Shown: piece after piece, positions 57,168 through 64,000 of the stretch
Layout: every line of letters starts with the position of its first letter
How positions within the stretch are numbered: the first letter of the stretch is position 1
Assembly (NCBI RefSeq): GCF_013369335.1
Contig: NZ_SZQJ01000006.1
Coordinates: forward strand, 22,357 to 86,356
Origin: Vibrio sp. JPW-9-11-11
Lineage (GTDB): Bacteria > Pseudomonadota > Gammaproteobacteria > Enterobacterales > Vibrionaceae
DNA: 64,000 nucleotides
Reading direction: 5' to 3'
Program-made: the position numbers and the translations under genes
Notes under the pieces: generated by a model
What the model was told of the DNA's origin: nothing
Seen by the model: only the letters and a program-made list of their open reading frames with translations
Database searches by the model: none

Positions 57168-58418
57168 TTAAGCGTAAACGGGTAGACGCTTACAGATTTC
57201 TAATACTTTCTGTTTTGTCGCTTCGATAACGTCCTCATTGCCGATGTTATCTAGTACGTCACACATCCAGTTCGCGAGCTCTTTCGCATCTTGCTCAGTG
57301 AAACCTCGGCGAGTAATTGCAGGCGTACCAACACGAATACCAGACGTCACAAACGGGCTACGAGGGTCGTTTGGCACTGAGTTTTTGTTAACAGTAATAT
57401 TGGCCGCACCAAGTGCTGCATCTGCATCTTTACCTGTGATGTCTTTATCGATCAAATCCACCAAGAACAGGTGGTTTTCGGTGCCGTTAGAGACGATCTT
57501 GTAACCGCGCTCTTGGAACTGTGCCACCATCGCTTTAGCATTTTTCACCACGCGCGCTTGGTACGCTTTGAATTCTGGCTCCATTGCCTCTTTAAACGCG
57601 ACCGCTTTACCCGCGATAACGTGCATTAGCGGGCCACCTTGTCCACCAGGGAAGACAGCTGAGTTGAGCTTCTTGTACATCTCTTCGCCAGCGTTAGACA
57701 AGATTAGACCACCACGTGGACCAGCCAGAGTTTTGTGTGTTGTGGTTGTTACAACGTGTGCATGAGGCACTGGCGTTGGGTATTCACCCGCCGCAATTAG
57801 GCCAGCTACGTGCGCCATATCAACAAATAGGTAAGCGTCGACTTTATCTGCAATTTCACGCATACGCTTCCAATCAACAATTTGTGAGTAAGCAGAAAAA
57901 CCACCGATGATCATCTTTGGTTTGTGCTCAAGGGCAAGCTGCTCCATCTCGTCGTAATTAATCTGACCCGCTTCGTCAATGCCGTAAGGGATAACGTTGT
58001 AGTGCTTACCAGAGAAGTTTACCGGAGAACCGTGAGTCAAGTGACCACCGTGCGCTAGGCTCATTCCTAGAACTGTATCGCCTGGGTTCAGCAGCGCCAT
58101 GTAAACGGCACTGTTCGCTTGAGAACCAGAGTGAGGTTGAACGTTCGCGTACTCACAACCAAACAGCTGACACGCACGATCAATGGCGAGAGCTTCCGCT
58201 TTATCTACATACTCACAACCGCCATAGTAACGCTTGCCTGGATAACCTTCCGCATACTTATTGGTTAGCTGAGAGCCTTGCGCTTCCATTACACGTGGGC
58301 TGGTGTAGTTCTCAGAAGCGATAAGTTCAATGTGTTCTTCCTGGCGAAGAGTCTCTTCTTGGATTGCTGCGAACAATTCCGCATCGTAATCGGCGATGTT
58401 CATATCACGCTTTAGCAT
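57168..58418 (-). CDS. glyA: Serine hydroxymethyltransferase
   Basis: Interconverts serine and glycine with tetrahydrofolate, feeding one-carbon metabolism and purine synthesis. The PLP lysine is in [15 protein letters not shown] near residue 230. [25 protein letters not shown] and [10 protein letters not shown] are typical. 416 residues is standard. The open frame reaches 58487, but AGGAGA is correctly placed for MLKRDMNI at 58418. A PurR-type operator lies upstream at 58496-58511, in line with purine control of glyA in E. coli. Confidence 0.98.
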   Translation of the reverse strand: MLKRDMNIADYDAELFAAIQEETLRQEEHIELIASENYTSPRVMEAQGSQLTNKYAEGYPGKRYYGGCEYVDKAEALAIDRACQLFGCEYANVQPHSGSQANSAVYMALLNPGDTVLGMSLAHGGHLTHGSPVNFSGKHYNVIPYGIDEAGQINYDEMEQLALEHKPKMIIGGFSAYSQIVDWKRMREIADKVDAYLFVDMAHVAGLIAAGEYPTPVPHAHVVTTTTHKTLAGPRGGLILSNAGEEMYKKLNSAVFPGGQGGPLMHVIAGKAVAFKEAMEPEFKAYQARVVKNAKAMVAQFQERGYKIVSNGTENHLFLVDLIDKDITGKDADAALGAANITVNKNSVPNDPRSPFVTSGIRVGTPAITRRGFTEQDAKELANWMCDVLDNIGNEDVIEATKQKVLEICKRLPVYA

Positions 58419-58781
58419 CTGTATCTCCTGACTCAGATTAAAACTTAAAGTGGTAAAAACTGATTTTGACCCTAATAATCCACGCATTTACACCTGCGCA
58501 AACGTTTGCATCGAGCTAATGACGCGCATTCTACAGAATTTGATCTGCGTCATAAAGAGAAAAATACACTTTTTCTCATGCAGTTTTTTCATGGTGTTTT
58601 ACAAAGAATGTCATGTTGAACATTTTTCTCAACTCAAGCTGAGCAAAGTGTCAATTCTCTCCTTTACACTCCGTAAAACGATAATTACATAGGTTTACCT
58701 TAATTTTCACCCTCAAGCTACCGAAATCCACATTTTTTAAATAGTATGCACGCCATTAATTGCTAGTTAAGTTTAAAATTG
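58419..58781. other. Intergenic region between glyA and the YitT gene
   Basis: 363 nt between divergent genes. It contains the PurR-type palindrome (58496-58511) and a MetR-like element TGAA-N5-TTCT (58617-58629, one mismatch in the second half). The remainder, AT-rich, likely holds both promoters; I cannot place them with confidence. Confidence 0.6.
58496..58511. promoter_or_regulatory. PurR operator upstream of glyA
   Basis: GCGCAAACGTTTGCAT matches the PurR box ACGCAAACGTTTGCGT at 14 of 16 positions, with the central CGCAAACGTTTGC intact. It lies 78-93 nt upstream of the glyA ATG. PurR with guanine or hypoxanthine would repress. Confidence 0.85.
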
Positions 58782-59381
58782 ATGGAAAAACACTCACGAA
58801 AAGAAGATTGGATCGCAATATTGACGGGCACTTTCCTTGTTGCTCAAGGGTTCTTCTTTCTTCAATCGGCTTCGTTACTAACAGGCGGTACGGCAGGTTT
58901 GGCGCTGCTAGTGAGCCAAATGAGCTCGTTGTCATTGGGTACGCTTTACTTTATTGCCAATAGCCCATTTTATCTTCTGGCTTGGCGACGCTTCGGCTCA
59001 CGCTTTGCGGTTAATAGTGCAATTTCCGGGGCACTCGTGTCTGTTTTTACTGATCACCTTTACCTTGTGATCAGCCTAGATAGCATCAACCCCTTATATT
59101 GCGCAGTGGCAGGCGGTTTGTTGATGGGATTAGGCATGCTTATTCTGTTTCGCCATCGTTCAAGTCTTGGTGGTTTTAATGTGTTGTGCTTGTTTATTCA
59201 GGATAAGTTTGGCATTTCCGTCGGTAAGTCCCAACTGGCGATCGATATTGGCATTCTCGTCACCTCGCTATTTTTCGTTCCGACACAAACCATACTGCTC
59301 TCTATTGTCGGCGCGGTTGCATTGAACTTGGTATTAGCAATGAACCATAAGCCCACTCGCTACTCAGTCAATTACAGTTAG
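58782..59381 (+). CDS. YitT-family membrane protein
   Basis: A 199-residue inner-membrane protein of the YitT (DUF161) family, with five to six hydrophobic segments (about 12-32, 45-66, 72-92, 104-122, 150-190). The family glycine motif is LLTGGTAGLALL near the start, and the GG-x-N element is SSLGGFNVL. It lacks the DUF2179 soluble tail of the longer Bacillus-type relatives. Function is unknown. The ATG at 58782 is used; a TTG one codon earlier is also in frame. Confidence 0.82.
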   Translation: MEKHSRKEDWIAILTGTFLVAQGFFFLQSASLLTGGTAGLALLVSQMSSLSLGTLYFIANSPFYLLAWRRFGSRFAVNSAISGALVSVFTDHLYLVISLDSINPLYCAVAGGLLMGLGMLILFRHRSSLGGFNVLCLFIQDKFGISVGKSQLAIDIGILVTSLFFVPTQTILLSIVGAVALNLVLAMNHKPTRYSVNYS

Positions 59382-59394
59382 AACGACAGACAAT

Positions 59395-59429
59395 AAAAAA
59401 GAGTAGACGTTTAACGCCTACCCTTTTTT
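59395..59429 (-). terminator. Terminator of the RND operon
   Basis: On the minus strand AAAAAAGGGTAGGCG pairs with CGTCTACTCTTTTTT using G-T pairs, loop TTAAA. It fits the minus strand better than the plus, so it serves the RND genes, though it may also stop the YitT transcript. Confidence 0.78.
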
Positions 59430-59441
59430 AGGTATTCAAAC

Positions 59442-62400
59442 TCAATTCAGTTCGCCATGAGAGCTGCGCGCTTTAACATCATGGCTTAACTCTCTATCCA
59501 GCTCTGCTGCGACATGGCCCGGCGATTGAGTGTGACCGGATATCAAACGATACATCGCCGGAATTACGAACAGCGTCACCAAGGTCGCGAATCCCATACC
59601 GAAGAAGATCACCGTCCCCACCGACACGCGGCTTTCATACCCAGCTCCCGTTGATAAAATCAAGGGGATGGCTCCTGCTAGAGTCGTAAATGCGGTCATC
59701 ATGATCGGTCTTAAGCGACGCGCCGATGCATCAATAATCGCCTTCTCAAATTCGATCCCTCGGTCACGCAACTGGTTGGCAAACTCGACAATCAAAATGC
59801 CGTTTTTGGTGACCATACCAATCAGCATGATCATACCGATTTGACTATAGATATTGAGCCCTTGCTGCATCACAAACAAACCGAGAAAGCCACCAAATAC
59901 GCCCATTGGCACGGTAAACATCACCACCAGTGGGTTAATAAAGCTTTCAAATTGGGCCGCGAGCACTAGGTATGCCACTAATAGTGCCAGTGCAAACACC
60001 ACCAACACGCTTGATTGGTTCTCTTTGTAATCTTTTGATTCACCAGAGTAGCTAACGGAAATGTCACCAGGGAGAAGCTCAATCGCTTGCTGATCCAAAT
60101 AATCGAGCGCATCGCCTAGCGTATAACCATCGGATAAGTTCGCGGTAATCGTGACCGACTTTTGCTTGTTATAGTGAGACAAACGAATCGAAGAGGCGAC
60201 CTCTTCTATCTTAGTCACCGCATCGAGCGTCACCAGCTCTCCCGACGCCGTTCTCATATAAATTTGGCTTAAGTCCGATGCATTGTTAAAGCTGTTTTCA
60301 TCGCCGCGCAAGTAGACATCGTACTCCTCGCCTCGCTCCACGTAAGTGGTTTCACTTTTCCCACCGAGCATGATTTCTAACGTATCAGAGATGTCTTTGA
60401 CGCTGATGCCAAGCTCTGCAGCGCGCTGCTTGTCAATCGTGACCACCAGCTCTGGTGTTTTCTCTGAGTAGTTGATGTCTGCCCCTTCCATATATGGCGA
60501 GTCTTCGGCCAACTGCTCGAGTTTTTCTGCCCATGATTTGAGCTCTGTGTAATCGGAGCCACCAAGCACAAACTGAACCGGCTCACTAGAGCCACCTCTA
60601 AAGCCAGGCATAAACGGGAAGATGCGCACGTCTGCGATACCCGACAACGCTTTTCTGACCTGACCCAAGGCTTGTTGAGCAGTGACATCTCGATCATTCC
60701 AGTCTTCCAAAATCATAATCACAAAACCCGTTTGGTCTCCGGCATTACCACCAAACGCTGGCGATTGAATACTGAAAGATTTCAAGAAGCCTTGTCCGAG
60801 CAAGGGCAGTAAACGTTGCTCAATGACATCCATGTTGGCCGCCATACGGTTGTAACTGGTCGCATCCGCGCCGCGAGCAAAAGCAAAGATGACGCCTCGG
60901 TCTTCAGACGGTGTCAATTGCGACGGCACTTGCTGCATCAACCCCCAACTTCCGCCGACACAAGCTAAGATGATCACCGGCGCAAGCCACTTTCCGCGCA
61001 ACGCGAGGGTCAGCGCTCGACGATAGCCAGATTCCAAACGACCAAACAAACGATCAATAAACCGATTGAAACGGCTCGGCTTCACGTTCGCTTTGAGTAA
61101 TTTACTGCCCAATACTGGGGTTAAGGTCAGTGCGATAAGTGACGAAAAAATTACCGCCATGGCGAGCAACACCGAAAACTCAGTGAATAGCAAACCGACC
61201 ATGCCATCCATAAACGAAATAGGCAAAAACACCATCACCAATACGAGCGTGGTTGCCACAACGGCAAACCCGACTTCGCGTGCGCCTTTGTAGGCTGCGA
61301 GCAGCGGTTTTTCGCCACGTTCGATATGGTGAAAAATATTCTCGACCACCACAATCGCATCATCTACGACTAATCCGATCGATAGAATAAGCGCCATCAA
61401 GGTGATCAAGTTGATCGAGAAACCAAAGTAGTAGGCAGCAATAAACGAAGAGATGAGTGACACGGGCACCGTGACCGCAGGTATCAAAGTCGCTCTGGCT
61501 TGACCAATAAAGATATACAGTACCAGTATCACCAGCCCCCCAGTGATAAACAACGTGTTATACACTTCAGAGATCGAGCGGTCGATAAACACTGTGGAAT
61601 CGTAATCGATGGCTAAGCGAGTGCCCTCTGGCAAAAACTGTTGAATGTCGTCGACCTGTTTATGCACAAGCTCAGCAACCTCTAGGGGGTTAGCATCCGA
61701 CTGAGGCACAATCCCCATACTGACGTTCACTACCCCATCACTTTTGAAGGTCGAGTTTTCGTTTTCTGCTCCGATGAAGACATCAGCGACATCGCGTAGA
61801 TAGATCGGTGAGTTATCACTACCGCGCTTGACGACCAGATACTCAAAATCTTCAGCTTGGTTATAGCTGCGGGCGGTGCGTACCGACATAACGATTTGGT
61901 CGTTGCGCACCTCACCACCCGGACTTTCAATGTTCTCATTACGCAGTGCGGTAGTGATGTCTGTCGTTGTGACACCACGGCCAGCCATTTGGTCAGGCTT
62001 AAGCTTCACATACATCACCTTATACAAACCACCAGAGACATCGACCGAACTGACGCCCGAAATCAAACTAAAGCGGTCGATCAACACCCTTTCAACATAG
62101 TCGGTTAACTGAGTGCGGTCCATCTCAGAAGAGCTTAAATTGATATAAAGAGACGCTTGCCCAGAACCGTTATTCTTAAACACCACCGGGTCATCGGCTT
62201 CGTCAGGCAATGCTCGCTGAGCCCGTGCAACCGCATCACGCACGTCGCTGACCCCGGTATTGAGGTCATAACCGAGCTCAAAGGTAATGGTAATTCGCGA
62301 CATGCTATTACGCGTGGTTGATTCTATTTCGTCAATACCGCTGATCCCTGAGAGCTGGTCTTCGAGTACCGAGGTAATCTGACTCTCAATAATGGTCGCA

Positions 62401-62564
62401 GAGGCACCTTCGTAGCGCGTGCTGATGGAAACCACCGGGTTTTCAATATCAGGCATTTCACGTACCGCCAGCTTGCTAAACGAGACGATACCAAATACGC
62501 ACAGCAGTAAGCTCAACACTACAGCTGCGACAGGGCGTTTTACCGAAATATCAGACAACAGCAT
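59442..62564 (-). CDS. RND-family efflux pump, inner-membrane subunit
   Basis: A 1040-residue proton-driven transporter of the AcrB/MexB superfamily (HAE1-like), with 12 membrane helices in two repeats. The proton-relay aspartates are Asp401/Asp402 in LSIGLVVDDAIVVVENI. The opening MLLSDISVKRPVAAVV and GFRGGSSEPVQFVLGG are typical of the VexH/MexK-like branch rather than AcrB itself. The substrate (drugs, bile salts or siderophores) cannot be read. Its ATG overlaps the stop of the membrane-fusion gene (TAATG), so the two are translationally coupled. No TolC gene is present, so a distant TolC is used. Confidence 0.92.
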   Translation of the reverse strand: MLLSDISVKRPVAAVVLSLLLCVFGIVSFSKLAVREMPDIENPVVSISTRYEGASATIIESQITSVLEDQLSGISGIDEIESTTRNSMSRITITFELGYDLNTGVSDVRDAVARAQRALPDEADDPVVFKNNGSGQASLYINLSSSEMDRTQLTDYVERVLIDRFSLISGVSSVDVSGGLYKVMYVKLKPDQMAGRGVTTTDITTALRNENIESPGGEVRNDQIVMSVRTARSYNQAEDFEYLVVKRGSDNSPIYLRDVADVFIGAENENSTFKSDGVVNVSMGIVPQSDANPLEVAELVHKQVDDIQQFLPEGTRLAIDYDSTVFIDRSISEVYNTLFITGGLVILVLYIFIGQARATLIPAVTVPVSLISSFIAAYYFGFSINLITLMALILSIGLVVDDAIVVVENIFHHIERGEKPLLAAYKGAREVGFAVVATTLVLVMVFLPISFMDGMVGLLFTEFSVLLAMAVIFSSLIALTLTPVLGSKLLKANVKPSRFNRFIDRLFGRLESGYRRALTLALRGKWLAPVIILACVGGSWGLMQQVPSQLTPSEDRGVIFAFARGADATSYNRMAANMDVIEQRLLPLLGQGFLKSFSIQSPAFGGNAGDQTGFVIMILEDWNDRDVTAQQALGQVRKALSGIADVRIFPFMPGFRGGSSEPVQFVLGGSDYTELKSWAEKLEQLAEDSPYMEGADINYSEKTPELVVTIDKQRAAELGISVKDISDTLEIMLGGKSETTYVERGEEYDVYLRGDENSFNNASDLSQIYMRTASGELVTLDAVTKIEEVASSIRLSHYNKQKSVTITANLSDGYTLGDALDYLDQQAIELLPGDISVSYSGESKDYKENQSSVLVVFALALLVAYLVLAAQFESFINPLVVMFTVPMGVFGGFLGLFVMQQGLNIYSQIGMIMLIGMVTKNGILIVEFANQLRDRGIEFEKAIIDASARRLRPIMMTAFTTLAGAIPLILSTGAGYESRVSVGTVIFFGMGFATLVTLFVIPAMYRLISGHTQSPGHVAAELDRELSHDVKARSSHGELN

Positions 62565-63640
62565 TAGTTGCCCCCTTGCGTCGGCTCAGAGTTAGTTGAT
62601 GGTGCCAACTCAGTCACTGCCACGCCATCACGCATATTGACAATACCTTGTACAACAATCTTATCGCCAATGGTGACGCCTTCTTCGATCACAACCTGAT
62701 TCTCAACACGCGCCCCTAATTTGACTTCAGTGCGCGTTGCCTTGTTGTCGTCGCCAACCACATAGACATAGCGCTTAGTACCTGAATACTCGAGGGCTTG
62801 GACGGGGATAATTGGCGCTTCCATTGGTGGAAAGTCCATATCCGCAGACACCAACATACCTGGCTTGAGTGCTAAATCGGGGTTGGCAAAGTGAATACGC
62901 ACTCGCAGGTTTAATGTCTGTTGATTGATGCGCGAGTCGATCGCGACCAGCTCACCCGTAAACACTTTACCTGGCCAAGCGGCCGTGGTGGCCGTAACCT
63001 TCATGCCTTTTTGCAGTTGCGCCAAATAACGTTCAGGAACTTGTAAATCAAGCTGCATCACCGACAGATTGTCTAATGACAACAGCTCACTTCCTGATGT
63101 CACCAACTTACCTCGGCTAAAATCAATAAAGCCTACCGTCCCGGCAAAGGGTGCGCGGATATGTAAGTCATTGAGATTCGCGTTGGCAGCATCGAGTCGA
63201 GCTTGGGCAATGTCGACAGCCGCTTTTTGCGCATTGATCGCCGTTTGAGTAATCGCATTGCTTTTCACTAAGCGTTCGTACTCCTGCAGCACCCTTTGTT
63301 GATCTTTTAAATAGGCTTTCGCTTCAGCCAGCGCAGCCGAAGCTTTGTCATCATCCAACTTGACCAAAAGCTGGTCTTTACGCACAGGTTGATTGGCTTT
63401 GACCGCTATGACATCGATTTTGCCTGTCACCTCAGACGAAATCATTACCGCTTGCTCCGCATCCAGCTTACCGACCAATACCAAAGATTGTGACACTTGG
63501 TGGGTCTGTACCTGCTCGGTCACCACCGTCACCGCAGACGCTCCCGGTCGGTTAGCATACGAGTTCGGCGCCGCCACTAGCATAGAGACCGAGAGAAGGC
63601 TCAGAATAATCTTACTTTTCATATTTTTTGGATTCTGCAT
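62564..63640 (-). CDS. RND efflux periplasmic adaptor
   Basis: A 358-residue membrane-fusion protein. A signal peptide or anchor (about 8-29, IILSLLSVSMLVAAPNSYA) lacks a lipobox Cys, unlike AcrA. Barrel and lipoyl half-motifs are GKLDAEQAVMISSEVTGKID and IRAPFAGTVGFIDFSRGK, with a short alpha-hairpin between. The later blocks LKPGMLVSADMDFP and IPVQALEYSG are standard for the family. The first ATG (63640) has a GAG 8 nt upstream; MKSKIIL six codons in is possible. It forms the pump with the overlapping downstream gene. No regulator gene is adjacent. Confidence 0.9.
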   Translation of the reverse strand: MQNPKNMKSKIILSLLSVSMLVAAPNSYANRPGASAVTVVTEQVQTHQVSQSLVLVGKLDAEQAVMISSEVTGKIDVIAVKANQPVRKDQLLVKLDDDKASAALAEAKAYLKDQQRVLQEYERLVKSNAITQTAINAQKAAVDIAQARLDAANANLNDLHIRAPFAGTVGFIDFSRGKLVTSGSELLSLDNLSVMQLDLQVPERYLAQLQKGMKVTATTAAWPGKVFTGELVAIDSRINQQTLNLRVRIHFANPDLALKPGMLVSADMDFPPMEAPIIPVQALEYSGTKRYVYVVGDDNKATRTEVKLGARVENQVVIEEGVTIGDKIVVQGIVNMRDGVAVTELAPSTNSEPTQGGN

Positions 63641-63809
63641 TAATAAACTCTATGTATTGTAGCCAGTTATACGCTTTAAAAACGTCAAGGAATGTAAAGA
63701 GTGAGAAATAATATGTAAGCAAAACCGTTGATTGTTTGGCCTTTTAGGTTAATTTCCAACGACCTTGCCCAAAAAGGCACCATTCAGCGCAAAATTATAC
63801 GAAAAACTC

Positions 63810-63837
63810 TTTACAGCTTTTCCGAGTTTGCTATGAT
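63810..63837 (+). promoter_or_regulatory. Promoter of tRNA-Tyr
   Basis: -35 TTTACA (63810-63815) and -10 TATGAT (63832-63837), spacer 16, followed by the GC-rich discriminator GCGCTCC typical of stable-RNA promoters under stringent control. Confidence 0.75.
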
Positions 63838-63912
63838 GCGCTCCGCACTTGAGCAATGCGTTGGGAAAACATTGTGTCAAGCTTATTCTGATTAAGAATA
63901 AGAAAACACCCT

Positions 63913-63997
63913 GGAGGGGTTCCCGAGTGGCCAAAGGGATCAGACTGTAAATCTGCTGGCACTGCCTTCGATGGTTCGAATCCGTCCCCCTCCACCA
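63913..63997 (+). tRNA. tRNA-Tyr (anticodon GUA)
   Basis: An 85-nt tRNA with encoded CCA. The acceptor arm GGAGGGG pairs with CCCCTCC. The anticodon GTA is at 63947-63949 in ACTGTAAAT, the long variable arm is that of a class II tRNA, and the T arm contains GGTTCGAATCC. It is probably the first gene of a tRNA cluster that continues past the window. Confidence 0.95.
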
Positions 63998-64000
63998 TAT

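Overview
The window is a stretch of chromosome from a Vibrio species (Gammaproteobacteria, Vibrionaceae). The clearest sign is the toxR-toxS pair divergent from htpG. Gene order also fits a Vibrio large chromosome: porin-ligA-zipA-cysZ-cysK-ptsHI-crr, and ubiF/miaB-ybeZ-ybeY-corC-lnt-leuS-lptE-holA-rsfS-rlmH-mrdA-rodA-rlpA-dacA-ybeD-lipB-lipA. I see no rRNA, insertion sequence, prophage, integron or CRISPR array. Nearly all of it is vertically inherited core sequence, so the unusual signals are small: leader RNAs, operators, tiny ORFs, duplicated cassettes and one compact operon of poorly described membrane proteins.

Layout. 0.1-3.5 kb: gltX, a DUF2057 (YccT-like) protein and a general porin, all on the minus strand. 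3.9-7.1 kb: a copper export pair (CopA with three N-terminal metal-binding domains, plus a DUF411/CopG periplasmic protein) behind a textbook CueR promoter. 7.3-10.4 kb: two small outer-membrane barrels flanking a ToxR-like membrane-bound winged-helix regulator. 10.8-14.8 kb: hemH, adk (with a structured leader) and htpG (with a heat-shock promoter). 15.0-16.4 kb: toxRS. 16.5-20.4 kb: a TauE/SafE exporter, a SelW-like protein, YfcE, then a four-gene operon of two DUF1538 membrane proteins, a PII-like protein and a CBS-pair protein. 20.6-25.1 kb: YfcH-like epimerase, an SDR, a previously uncalled 21-residue membrane peptide with its own terminator, CnoX/YbbN, QmcA and an NfeD protein. 25.2-27.3 kb: a second porin (chitoporin-like) with its own downstream lipoprotein. 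27.8-36.0 kb: ligA, zipA, cysZ, cysK and the PTS operon ptsH-ptsI-crr. 36.1-56.5 kb: ubiF and the long plus-strand tRNA-modification, envelope, cell-elongation and lipoate block. 56.6-63.6 kb: a repeat-containing small lipoprotein, glyA with a PurR box, a YitT protein and an RND efflux pair. The window ends in tRNA-Tyr, probably the first gene of a tRNA operon.

How it works together. The mrdA-rodA-rlpA-dacA set builds and trims lateral-wall peptidoglycan. lnt and lptE mature lipoproteins and assemble LPS. ybeY, ybeZ, rsfS and rlmH act on ribosomes. lipB and lipA make protein-bound lipoate. Envelope sensing and permeability recur: ToxR/ToxS, a second ToxR-like regulator, two porin cassettes, a KdgM-like channel and an RND pump.

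Most worth a second look: (1) the DUF1538-DUF1538-PII-CBS operon; (2) the duplicated porin-terminator-accessory cassette with matching 5'-terminal mRNA stem-loops; (3) the adk leader with a terminator-like hairpin followed by a three-way-junction-like fold; (4) the 21-residue peptide gene with a palindromic operator; (5) a small lipoprotein built from two 44-residue-spaced cysteine repeats; (6) a terminator-shaped hairpin inside the start of lnt.
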